Assembly (NCBI GenBank): GCA_041690035.1 | Contig: JBDNFC010000139.1 | Location: forward strand, 1 to 6,605 | Reading direction: 5' to 3' | DNA from: CALSPH01 sp041690035 | GTDB lineage: Bacteria > Bacteroidota > Bacteroidia > NS11-12g > UBA955 | DNA: 6,605 bases | Shown: piece by piece, positions 1-5,217 of the stretch | Position numbering within the stretch: position 1 is the stretch's first letter | Layout: each line of letters starts with the position of its first letter | Program-made: the position numbers and the translations under genes | Notes under the pieces: model-generated | What the model was told of the DNA's origin: nothing | Database searches by the model: none | What the model saw: only the letters and a program-made list of their open reading frames with translations

Positions 1-533
1 ATAGCTTCGGCAATAAATGGGTTTCTTAAATAATTTATCCCGGCACTGTCCTTGCCTTTTGCCTCCGCGGTAGCACGCATAATTCCTCGCATGTAAGACT
101 GATATTTGTCTGGGGCAACTTCACCTTTATCATTTACTACCGTGGCTGCTCCAATGGTGGAGCCAGATTGCATAAATATTTTATCGCATGCTATTGAAAT
201 TAATGCTCCTGCACTTGCTGCATTTTTATTAATATAAACCCAAATAGGAATTGGAGAATTTAAAATCATAATTCTAATGCTGTCTGCATCGGCAAGCAAT
301 CCACCAAACGTATTCATGTCCAATACAACTAAATCATATTTTTCTTGATTCGCTTTTTTTAGTCCGTTACTAATTAATCGCGTAATTACAGGAGATATTT
401 CTTGTCTCAAAGGTATTTGCATTACTTTAAATTCTTTAACCTCTGCTTGAGCAAAAGTTAATTTTGAAAAAAAAGTGAAAATAAACAGTGAAAATAAAAC
501 GCTTAATCTTGAAAAAAGATATGTTGATTTCAA
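1..533 (-). CDS. NfeD-type membrane-bound ClpP-class serine protease, N-terminal part (gene runs off the left edge)
   Basis: Only the first 177 residues are present. Residues 1-30 are a signal peptide or membrane anchor (basic start MKSTYLFSRL, hydrophobic core, then TFAQA). A ClpP/crotonase-like fold follows: NTFGG at 74-78 corresponds to the family's D-T-P-G-G, and NAASAGALI at 104-112 carries the predicted nucleophile Ser107. QSGSTIGAA at 122-130 is the usual iGaa motif. Lys143 in APDKY lines up with the general-base Lys138 of the archaeal homologue PH1510-N (Ser97/Lys138). Family members cleave hydrophobic membrane-protein segments such as stomatin; full-length ones continue with transmembrane helices and an OB-fold domain, which would lie beyond base 1. 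The start is chosen at TTG 533-531: an in-frame TGA sits at 539-537, and the only later option, ATG 422-420, would remove the whole signal peptide. It is divergent from the LysM gene. The family call is firm; the substrate is unknown. Confidence 0.88.
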   Translation of the reverse strand, partial: MKSTYLFSRLSVLFSLFIFTFFSKLTFAQAEVKEFKVMQIPLRQEISPVITRLISNGLKKANQEKYDLVVLDMNTFGGLLADADSIRIMILNSPIPIWVYINKNAASAGALISIACDKIFMQSGSTIGAATVVNDKGEVAPDKYQSYMRGIMRATAEAKGKDSAGINYLRNPFIAEA

Positions 534-578
534 GCTTCAAAGGTAATCAAAATACTTACTTTAAAAATGGTTTTTAGA

Positions 579-586
579 CAAATTTA
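579..586 (-). promoter_or_regulatory. Predicted -7 box of the NfeD-type protease gene
   Basis: Read on the minus strand this is TAAATTTG, an exact match to the Bacteroidota -7 consensus TAnnTTTG. Transcription would begin near 572, giving a leader of about 39 nt before the TTG start. No TTG is found at the expected -33 position (about 606-608), so the promoter is either weak or assisted by an activator. Confidence 0.5.
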
Positions 587-626
587 ACTATGAAATAAAA
601 TATGCTTTGTATAGTTGTTTGCACAC

Positions 627-642
627 CCACTTTTAAATGTGG
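627..642. promoter_or_regulatory. Near-perfect 16-bp palindrome, candidate operator in a divergent promoter region
   Basis: The sequence CCACTTTTAAATGTGG is a palindrome except for one base pair (positions 5 and 12). It lies about 20 bp upstream of the -33 box of the LysM gene and about 19 bp upstream of the expected -33 position of the protease gene. This near-symmetrical placement suits a dimeric regulator acting on both genes, but no regulator is encoded here and chance cannot be excluded. Confidence 0.3.
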
Positions 643-662
643 ATTAATAACACCACAATACC

Positions 663-693
663 TTGTTGGAATGATATTTGTAACTTAATTTTG
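663..693 (+). promoter_or_regulatory. Predicted Bacteroidota promoter of the LysM gene
   Basis: TTG at 663-665 (-33) and TAATTTTG at 686-693 (exact TAnnTTTG, -7) are separated by 20 bp. Transcription would start near 700, only about 12 nt before the ATG at 712. This supports 712 over the in-frame ATG at 637, which would lie upstream of the transcript. Confidence 0.6.
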
Positions 694-711
694 AAGAACA
701 ATTATAATAGT

Positions 712-1584
712 ATGAAAAAAATAATTTTAAGTATATTTCTTGCAGCAAGTTTTCAAATATTAACTGCAAATACACTAGATTCAATAGATCAAAAAATCAT
801 TAATGGTAAACGATACATCGTGTATAAGGTAGAGAAAGCAGAAACCCTCTACAGTTTATCTAAAAAATATAACTGTACTGTAGAAGATATAAATGCAGCA
901 AATAATGGTTTAAAAGATGGATTAAAACTTGGTGCTAATGTATTTATACCTGCTCAAATTCAAACAAGCGCAGCAAAAGCGCCTACAGTTACCAATACTC
1001 CAGTTAAAAATGTGGCAGCTATACACTTAGTTAGTGCAGGCGAAACGCTCTATGCAATAGCAAAAAAATACAATGTAACTGTAGACCAAATTAAGGAATG
1101 GAATAAATTAACTTCAGACGAAGTAACGGTAGGTCAAGAGTTAAAATTATCAGGTACTACAATTAATGTTATAAAGCCTGGCTTCTCTGCTAATCCACCT
1201 ATAGTGGTAGATAAAGCTAAGCCGTACAGCAGTGAGCCAGATAAAACAATTGCAGCACCCCCGACTATTGAAAACCCTGAGCCTGTGAAAAATTATCAGT
1301 ATAAAATAGATTCTGCTATATATGGCGAAGATGTAACAGAATCTAAAAAAGTTGAAAAATTAATTGAAACTGGAGTTGATCAAGATAAAAATTTAGCTCA
1401 ATATCCTGGTGTTAAAATTGGAACAATATTAATGGTAGTAAATCCAGTAAACAACAAAGCAACTTTTGTAAGGGTGGTGAGCAATAATACTTCTGGCAAT
1501 ATTGCATTAACTACTTCTGTATTAACATCTTTAGGCCTTTCTAGCGATGAAAACACTAAAGCAAACGTTTCTTACACCAAATAA
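712..1584 (+). CDS. Secreted LysM peptidoglycan-binding protein with two LysM repeats and a C-terminal RlpA-like double-psi beta-barrel
   Basis: The protein has 290 residues. Residues 1-19 form a signal peptide (MKKIILSIFLAASFQILTA), so it acts in the periplasm or at the cell envelope. LysM repeat 1 spans about 36-80 (YKVEKAETLYSLSKKYN), and repeat 2 about 104-146 (HLVSAGETLYAIAKKYNVT). A Pro/Ala-rich linker at about 155-192 follows. The region of about 205-289 resembles the RlpA-like DPBB that closes many Bacteroidota LysM proteins: VKIGTILMVVNPVNNKATFV at 234-253, then RVV, and LGLSSDENTKANVSY near the end. LysM binds GlcNAc-containing glycans, so a peptidoglycan-binding role is likely. The His and Asp needed for RlpA lytic activity appear to be replaced (Gln230, Ser257), so the DPBB is probably non-catalytic. 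The start at 712 is chosen because it places the signal peptide at the N terminus and fits the promoter; ATG 637 would add 25 residues in front. It precedes the ligase gene by 21 bp, probably as one transcript. Confidence 0.88.
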   Translation: MKKIILSIFLAASFQILTANTLDSIDQKIINGKRYIVYKVEKAETLYSLSKKYNCTVEDINAANNGLKDGLKLGANVFIPAQIQTSAAKAPTVTNTPVKNVAAIHLVSAGETLYAIAKKYNVTVDQIKEWNKLTSDEVTVGQELKLSGTTINVIKPGFSANPPIVVDKAKPYSSEPDKTIAAPPTIENPEPVKNYQYKIDSAIYGEDVTESKKVEKLIETGVDQDKNLAQYPGVKIGTILMVVNPVNNKATFVRVVSNNTSGNIALTTSVLTSLGLSSDENTKANVSYTK

Positions 1585-1605
1585 AAAATCAGCGATTTAG
1601 CCATC

Positions 1606-2826
1606 GTGTCAGAATCGCTCAAACTTTCATTAACCAATACGATAAGCATACTTTGCTGTTTGCTTGTTCTTTTTTTACCTATTTCTGTTGCGCTTACTAG
1701 CATATTTATTGGAACATTATGCACCCTATCTTTAATAAATTTTCTTTTTAAAACACATAATTTAGAGAATAAAAAATGGTTTCTTCTTTTTATTCTCTAT
1801 TATTTTTTAACCGTTTTTTCTATCATTTACAGCAATGATTTAAACACTTCATTGCAAAAAATATTGTTAAAATCTCCCATCCTTTTCATTCCGCTTTTAT
1901 ACCTAAGTTTTAGAAAAATTGATATCCAAAGAAAGTTAATTTTCGAATTGATTTTTTGCTATATGGCTGCTATCATTGCATCGCTTAGTGTGGCTCACTA
2001 TTATTTTCATAAAGCCGATTTGGACTTTATGGTTTTGCAAAATAAATCTATTCCCGTAATGTCACACATTTACCACATAGAGTTTAGCATTATTTTAGCA
2101 CTTGCAATAATCTTGGCGGCTTATCGGATAATATTTTTTGCATGGAATAACTCCTTTTTTCAATTTTTATACCTTATTGCAGGAGTTGTTTGTTTTTATT
2201 GCCTCCATATTATGAGCGTAAGAACAGGGCTACTCGCATGCTATTGTGGCATTATTACATTAGTTATTATATATGTACTCAATCAAAAAATGTACCGTTG
2301 GTTTATATATTTTCCAATACTGCTGGCTGTTGGATTAGGGGTTGGGTATTATAGTTCTAATAGTTTTAAAAACAGAATAACCCTTACAATAGATGATTTG
2401 AATGTACTTTCATCCAATAGAGATAGAAATTGGCACAGTGTTTCAATGCGCGTTGAATCTTTTAAAAATGGTGCTAATTTATTGAAGAAAAATTTATTGC
2501 TGGGGGTAGGTATAGGAGATGTGGATAAGGAAATAATGAACCAATACGAAAAAGACAAGAGCACTTTAATGATAGAAAATAGAAAAAAACCTCATAATCA
2601 GTTTTTAGAAAATATGTTGCAAAGTGGCCTATTCTCTGGCATATTACTGCTAGCAATACTGCTCTTTCCAGTGATTAAAAAGCAATTTAATAACCCCTTA
2701 ATGATTTCTTTTTGTATTCTTTGTTTCTGTGCGATGCAATTTGAATCTATTTTAGAACGACAGGCTACCGTAGTTGTATTTAGCTTATTTTATGCATACC
2801 TTTTGGGTATAAATGAGTATGAATAA
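1606..2826 (+). CDS. O-antigen ligase / polymerase family membrane protein (WaaL/Wzy-like)
   Basis: The protein has 406 residues and is strongly hydrophobic, with about 10-12 membrane segments (roughly 10-28, 29-48, 57-76, 88-103, 111-131, 157-180, 185-203, 206-225, 231-250, 337-357, 363-378, 386-402). A large polar loop at about 251-336 contains SMRVESFKNG (280-289), LLGVGIGD (298-305) and KPHNQFLE (328-335). The PHNQF-L motif and the conserved arginine in SVRTG (Arg206) are hallmarks of the O-antigen ligase family, which moves or polymerises undecaprenyl-linked glycans on the periplasmic face of the inner membrane; His330 is the likely catalytic residue. The acceptor cannot be read from sequence: lipid A core, protein O-glycan and capsule polymerisation are all possible. 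The start is GTG 1606, since no ATG occurs in frame for over 100 codons and the upstream in-frame stop is that of the LysM gene. No separate promoter is visible, so co-transcription with the LysM gene is likely. The stop codon lies within the terminator stem. Confidence 0.83.
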   Translation: MSESLKLSLTNTISILCCLLVLFLPISVALTSIFIGTLCTLSLINFLFKTHNLENKKWFLLFILYYFLTVFSIIYSNDLNTSLQKILLKSPILFIPLLYLSFRKIDIQRKLIFELIFCYMAAIIASLSVAHYYFHKADLDFMVLQNKSIPVMSHIYHIEFSIILALAIILAAYRIIFFAWNNSFFQFLYLIAGVVCFYCLHIMSVRTGLLACYCGIITLVIIYVLNQKMYRWFIYFPILLAVGLGVGYYSSNSFKNRITLTIDDLNVLSSNRDRNWHSVSMRVESFKNGANLLKKNLLLGVGIGDVDKEIMNQYEKDKSTLMIENRKKPHNQFLENMLQSGLFSGILLLAILLFPVIKKQFNNPLMISFCILCFCAMQFESILERQATVVVFSLFYAYLLGINEYE

Positions 2827-2857
2827 ATCTATTCATTACCTAGATTTATTGTTTTTT
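2822..2857 (+). terminator. Intrinsic terminator of the LysM-ligase operon
   Basis: A perfect 10-bp stem (AATAAATCTA at 2822-2831, TAGATTTATT at 2841-2850) encloses a 9-nt loop and is followed by G and six Ts (2852-2857). The stem is very AT-rich, as is usual in such genomes. Its left arm begins in the last sense codon and contains the TAA stop. The hairpin could also act on the converging gene, but that strand lacks a clear T-run after it. Confidence 0.7.
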
Positions 2858-2860
2858 AAC

Positions 2861-3550
2861 CTATTTCATCATTAAAATTTCAACATCCTTAGCATCATCA
2901 TGCTCAAATTTTTCATTTACCGCTTTAGAGTTAATTCTTGTGGTAAAAACCAATGAAACAAAATTGCTTTGTTTAATGTAAGTATTTACGCCACGAAAAT
3001 TAAACAGCTTTTTTTCATTAAAAAAATTAAAATATTGGTATTGTATCTGAAAACCAGATTGTTCTGAATAATTATACCCAATAAAAAAAGTAGGATTAAA
3101 TTGATTTACATCATCACTAAACCAAGTATTTTCTTTAATTTTTGCAGTTTTATTAATCCAAGTTTTTTGTTTGTAATTAATCGCAAAGTTCAGCTGTGTA
3201 CCTAAGTAGAAAAAATTATCTGTCACATCACCAAAATTGAGCTGCAAGCCTATGGGTATTACATAGGCCCTTTGTTTTAGTTTAATTGAATCATTAATTC
3301 TATGGATTTGTCCAATGTTTAATAATCCAGTCTTTAATCCAAAGCCTACTTTACCAAAATGAAAATTTTCTCTTAATGTTAAATTAGGAAAACCCGAATA
3401 ACGGACAACAGATTTTGCATTTGCATTAGAAAATTCATTTATAGGAATGCTGTAATGTGTTTCGACATCTGCATGAAAACGAGTGCTTAACTGAGCGTTT
3501 AAAGAAATGCCATATGCCAATATTGGAATAATAAGAAATAATTTTGTCAT
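2861..3550 (-). CDS. Predicted outer-membrane beta-barrel protein, function unknown
   Basis: The protein has 229 residues. Residues 1-20 are a signal peptide (MTKLFLIIPILAYGISLNAQ) with the '..NAQ' ending common in Bacteroidota. The mature part alternates polar and hydrophobic or aromatic residues in strand-sized stretches with glycine-rich turns: KVGFGLKTGLLNIG (67-80), YVIPIGLQLNFG (96-107), NFFYLGTQLNFAINY (112-126), PTFFIGYNYSEQSGF (153-167), FQIQYQYFNFF (167-177) and NFVSLVFTTRI (196-206). This matches the general pattern of an 8-strand outer-membrane barrel of the OMP_b-brl or porin-like type. After the last strand there is a charged tail of about 23 residues (207-229) instead of a C-terminal aromatic residue. 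No named family is recognised. It has its own promoter, faces the ligase gene convergently and is divergent from the saccharopine dehydrogenase gene. A secreted, barrel-like protein is likely; any function would be a guess. Confidence 0.72.
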   Translation of the reverse strand: MTKLFLIIPILAYGISLNAQLSTRFHADVETHYSIPINEFSNANAKSVVRYSGFPNLTLRENFHFGKVGFGLKTGLLNIGQIHRINDSIKLKQRAYVIPIGLQLNFGDVTDNFFYLGTQLNFAINYKQKTWINKTAKIKENTWFSDDVNQFNPTFFIGYNYSEQSGFQIQYQYFNFFNEKKLFNFRGVNTYIKQSNFVSLVFTTRINSKAVNEKFEHDDAKDVEILMMK

Positions 3551-3604
3551 GGTTCAAATAAAATCAAAATTTTTATAAAAACATTCATTATTAGACAGTA
3601 AAAA

Positions 3605-3634
3605 CAAAATTAATGACGAAAACCAATTTTTCAA
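3605..3634 (-). promoter_or_regulatory. Predicted Bacteroidota promoter of the beta-barrel gene
   Basis: On the minus strand, TTG at 3634-3632 (-33) and TAATTTTG at 3612-3605 (exact TAnnTTTG, -7) are 19 bp apart. Transcription would start near 3598, leaving a leader of about 47 nt before the ATG at 3550. Confidence 0.6.
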
Positions 3635-3646
3635 CTTTTAATTTAT

Positions 3647-3658
3647 CCTAATTTTAGG
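3647..3658. repeat. Short inverted repeat upstream of the beta-barrel promoter
   Basis: CCTAA and TTAGG face each other across two bases (CCTAATTTTAGG). It sits 12 bp upstream of the -33 box of the beta-barrel gene, between the two divergent promoters. It could be an operator half-site pair, but short AT-rich palindromes are common in a genome like this. Confidence 0.2.
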
Positions 3659-3683
3659 TTATCATAGATTTTTAGTGAAAATT

Positions 3684-3708
3684 TTGGCTATAATAGAATA
3701 AAAGCCAA
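3684..3708. repeat. Inverted repeat upstream of the saccharopine dehydrogenase promoter
   Basis: TTGGCT (3684-3689) and AGCCAA (3703-3708) are perfect complements separated by 13 bp, about 30 bp upstream of the -7 box at 3739. The G/C-containing arms stand out in a very AT-rich spacer. Arm length and centre-to-centre spacing (19 bp) would suit a dimeric regulator; there is no direct support for a function. Confidence 0.25.
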
Positions 3709-3738
3709 CCCTAAATTTTTTATATTACTTAAAGTGCT

Positions 3739-3746
3739 TAGTTTTG
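3739..3746 (+). promoter_or_regulatory. Predicted -7 box of the saccharopine dehydrogenase gene, giving a leaderless mRNA
   Basis: TAGTTTTG matches TAnnTTTG exactly and is followed by C, as at the queA promoter. The expected start, about 7 bases beyond the G, falls on or next to the ATG at 3753, so the transcript would have essentially no 5' leader. No TTG occurs at the expected -33 position; only a T-run (3715-3721) is present there. Confidence 0.5.
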
Positions 3747-3752
3747 CTGCTA

Positions 3753-5063
3753 ATGATATATTTACTTGGCGCTGGCAAATCTTCTATTTATTTAATTGAA
3801 TACCTAAATCAATACCTAATGCAAAAAGGAATGCATCTTACTGTGCTAGATTTAAAAATTTCAGATAGCTTGCGTACACAATTTAGTGGTGTAAATTTTA
3901 TCGAAGGCAATATTAATGATTTAGAAGCCATGCAATCATTTATCAAAAACGATATTATTATCAGTTTTTTGCCTGCAAGCATGCATATTGTTATAGCTAA
4001 ACTTTGTATTGTGCATAAAAAACATCTGATTACGGCAAGTTATGTTAGTCCAGATATTGAAGAATTGAATGAACAAGCAACTGCACTTGGATTAAATTTT
4101 TTGTTTGAAATGGGATTAGACCCAGGCATAGACCATATGAGTGCAATGCACATGATTGATACTCTCAATAAAAATGGACATGAAATAAAGTCATTTAAAA
4201 GTTATTGTGGCGCATTGGTTGCCAAACATAGCGACAATAACCCGTGGCACTATAAATTTACTTGGAATCCGATGAATGTGATAACGGCAGCTCAAAATTT
4301 GGCTAGTTATAAAGAAAACAAAAAGGTAAAATTTAAAGACCCTAAATCTATTTTTAGTGACTACATAAATATTACAACCAATCAAGAAAATTTTGAAGGA
4401 TATGTAAATAGGGATGCCTTGCACTATATTAAAAAATATGGATTGATGGAAGCTGAAACATTTATTAGAGGTACCTTGAGAGGAAAAGGATTTTGTGAAG
4501 CTTGGCAAATTTTGATAGATTTAGGTTTAACCAACAATCAAAATCTAATAACAATTAAAGGTATGTCAATTTTAGAGGTAATATCTTCATTTATCGCAGA
4601 AAAACATTTAACTCAAGATATTTATATATCTATACAAAATCAAACGAATAATAAAAGTGAATCAACTCTCAAAAGCTTAAAATATTTAGATCTAGCAAGC
4701 CAAGTTGTTACAAAATTAAATACATGCACACCTGCGCAATTTCTTTTAGAAATATTGATTCCAAAATGGCAATTGCTTGAAAACGATACAGATAGAATAG
4801 TATTGTGGCATGAAATAACAACTTTAAAAAATCAAAATATTCACAAGCACACTGCTACATTAGATATTACAGGAGCAAGCCAACACAAAACTGCAATTGC
4901 AAAAACCGTCAGCTTACCTGCTGCATTTGCAGCACAGCTTATCTTAGAGAAAAAAATAAATTTACCAGGAATACAGATACCCACCCACCCAGCTATATAT
5001 ACTCAAATAATACCTATGCTAGCAGAAAATGGTATAGAAATGCAAGAAAATTACAACCTATAA
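3753..5063 (+). CDS. Saccharopine dehydrogenase (LYS9-type, C-terminal domain family)
   Basis: The protein has 436 residues, close to yeast Lys9. Family members interconvert saccharopine with glutamate plus alpha-aminoadipate semialdehyde in the cytoplasm using NAD(P). A Rossmann motif opens the protein (MIYLLGAGKSS, 1-11), with the expected acidic residue Asp33 after the second strand (LTVLDL). Family blocks follow: LPASMHIVIAKLCI (73-86), HLITASYVSPDIEELNEQA (91-109), EMGLDPGIDHMSAM (119-132), SYCGAL (150-155), DNNPWHYKFTWNP (161-173), GYVNRDAL (216-223) and IRGTLRGKGFCEAW (238-251). Some family positions differ: the GG of SYCGG reads GA, and the Arg usually found in WNPRN or WSSRG reads Met174. 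The start is ATG 3753; TTG 3744 is in frame but lies inside the predicted -7 box. No lysine-ketoglutarate reductase gene is seen nearby, so whether the enzyme serves lysine breakdown or synthesis cannot be decided here. queA follows after 154 bp with its own promoter. Confidence 0.85.
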   Translation: MIYLLGAGKSSIYLIEYLNQYLMQKGMHLTVLDLKISDSLRTQFSGVNFIEGNINDLEAMQSFIKNDIIISFLPASMHIVIAKLCIVHKKHLITASYVSPDIEELNEQATALGLNFLFEMGLDPGIDHMSAMHMIDTLNKNGHEIKSFKSYCGALVAKHSDNNPWHYKFTWNPMNVITAAQNLASYKENKKVKFKDPKSIFSDYINITTNQENFEGYVNRDALHYIKKYGLMEAETFIRGTLRGKGFCEAWQILIDLGLTNNQNLITIKGMSILEVISSFIAEKHLTQDIYISIQNQTNNKSESTLKSLKYLDLASQVVTKLNTCTPAQFLLEILIPKWQLLENDTDRIVLWHEITTLKNQNIHKHTATLDITGASQHKTAIAKTVSLPAAFAAQLILEKKINLPGIQIPTHPAIYTQIIPMLAENGIEMQENYNL

Positions 5064-5102
5064 GGTTATTCCAAAATAAATAAATTAGCTAAAATAATCA
5101 AG

Positions 5103-5133
5103 AAAGCTTTATCATTTTAACATTGCTTTTTTT
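5103..5133 (+). terminator. Possible weak terminator after the saccharopine dehydrogenase gene
   Basis: AAAGC (5103-5107) can pair with GCTTT (5125-5129) across a 17-nt loop, and Ts continue to 5133. The stem is short and the loop long, so this is a marginal candidate; it immediately precedes the -33 box of queA. Confidence 0.3.
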
Positions 5134-5134
5134 C

Positions 5135-5165
5135 TTGTATAAAACGATAAAATTAATTACTTTTG
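5135..5165 (+). promoter_or_regulatory. Predicted Bacteroidota promoter of the queA homologue
   Basis: TTG at 5135-5137 (-33) and TACTTTTG at 5158-5165 (exact TAnnTTTG, followed by C) are separated by 20 bp. Transcription would start near 5172, about 46 nt before the ATG at 5218. This is the best promoter match in the window together with those of the beta-barrel and LysM genes. Confidence 0.65.
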
Positions 5166-5173
5166 CAGCCCTT

Positions 5174-5197
5174 TTTTGTAAAAAAATATTTACAAAA
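5174..5197 (+). promoter_or_regulatory. Hairpin at the 5' end of the queA leader
   Basis: TTTTGTAAA (5174-5182) and TTTACAAAA (5189-5197) form a perfect 9-bp stem with a 6-nt loop. It begins almost at the predicted transcription start and ends 20 nt before the ATG. It could protect the mRNA 5' end or affect translation. It has only one G-C pair, no T-run after it, and does not resemble a preQ1 riboswitch. Confidence 0.35.
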
Positions 5198-5217
5198 TAT
5201 AACAGACAAAATCAAAT

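Noticed and set aside
702..707. TATAAT just before the LysM ATG as a sigma-70 -10 box
   Set aside because: It would put the transcription start inside the coding region, and Bacteroidota promoters use TAnnTTTG; the string is expected by chance in such AT-rich DNA.
637..711. Longer LysM reading frame starting at ATG 637
   Set aside because: It adds 25 residues before a clear signal peptide, overlaps the palindrome and contains the predicted promoter (663-693). ATG 712 is the better start.
2349..2656. Minus-strand short frames within the ligase gene, and similar ones at 4191-4508, 5190-5399, 5448-5654 and 5925-6110
   Set aside because: They are antisense shadows of well-supported genes, with no recognisable protein features and no promoters.
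3744..3752. TTG start for the saccharopine dehydrogenase, three codons earlier
   Set aside because: The TTG is part of the predicted -7 box, and the Rossmann motif of the family begins directly at MIYLLGAG from ATG 3753.
5172..5217. preQ1 riboswitch in the queA leader
   Set aside because: The leader is too short and too A/T-rich. It has no C-rich loop or H-type pseudoknot pattern of the preQ1-I aptamer; only the simple AT hairpin is present.
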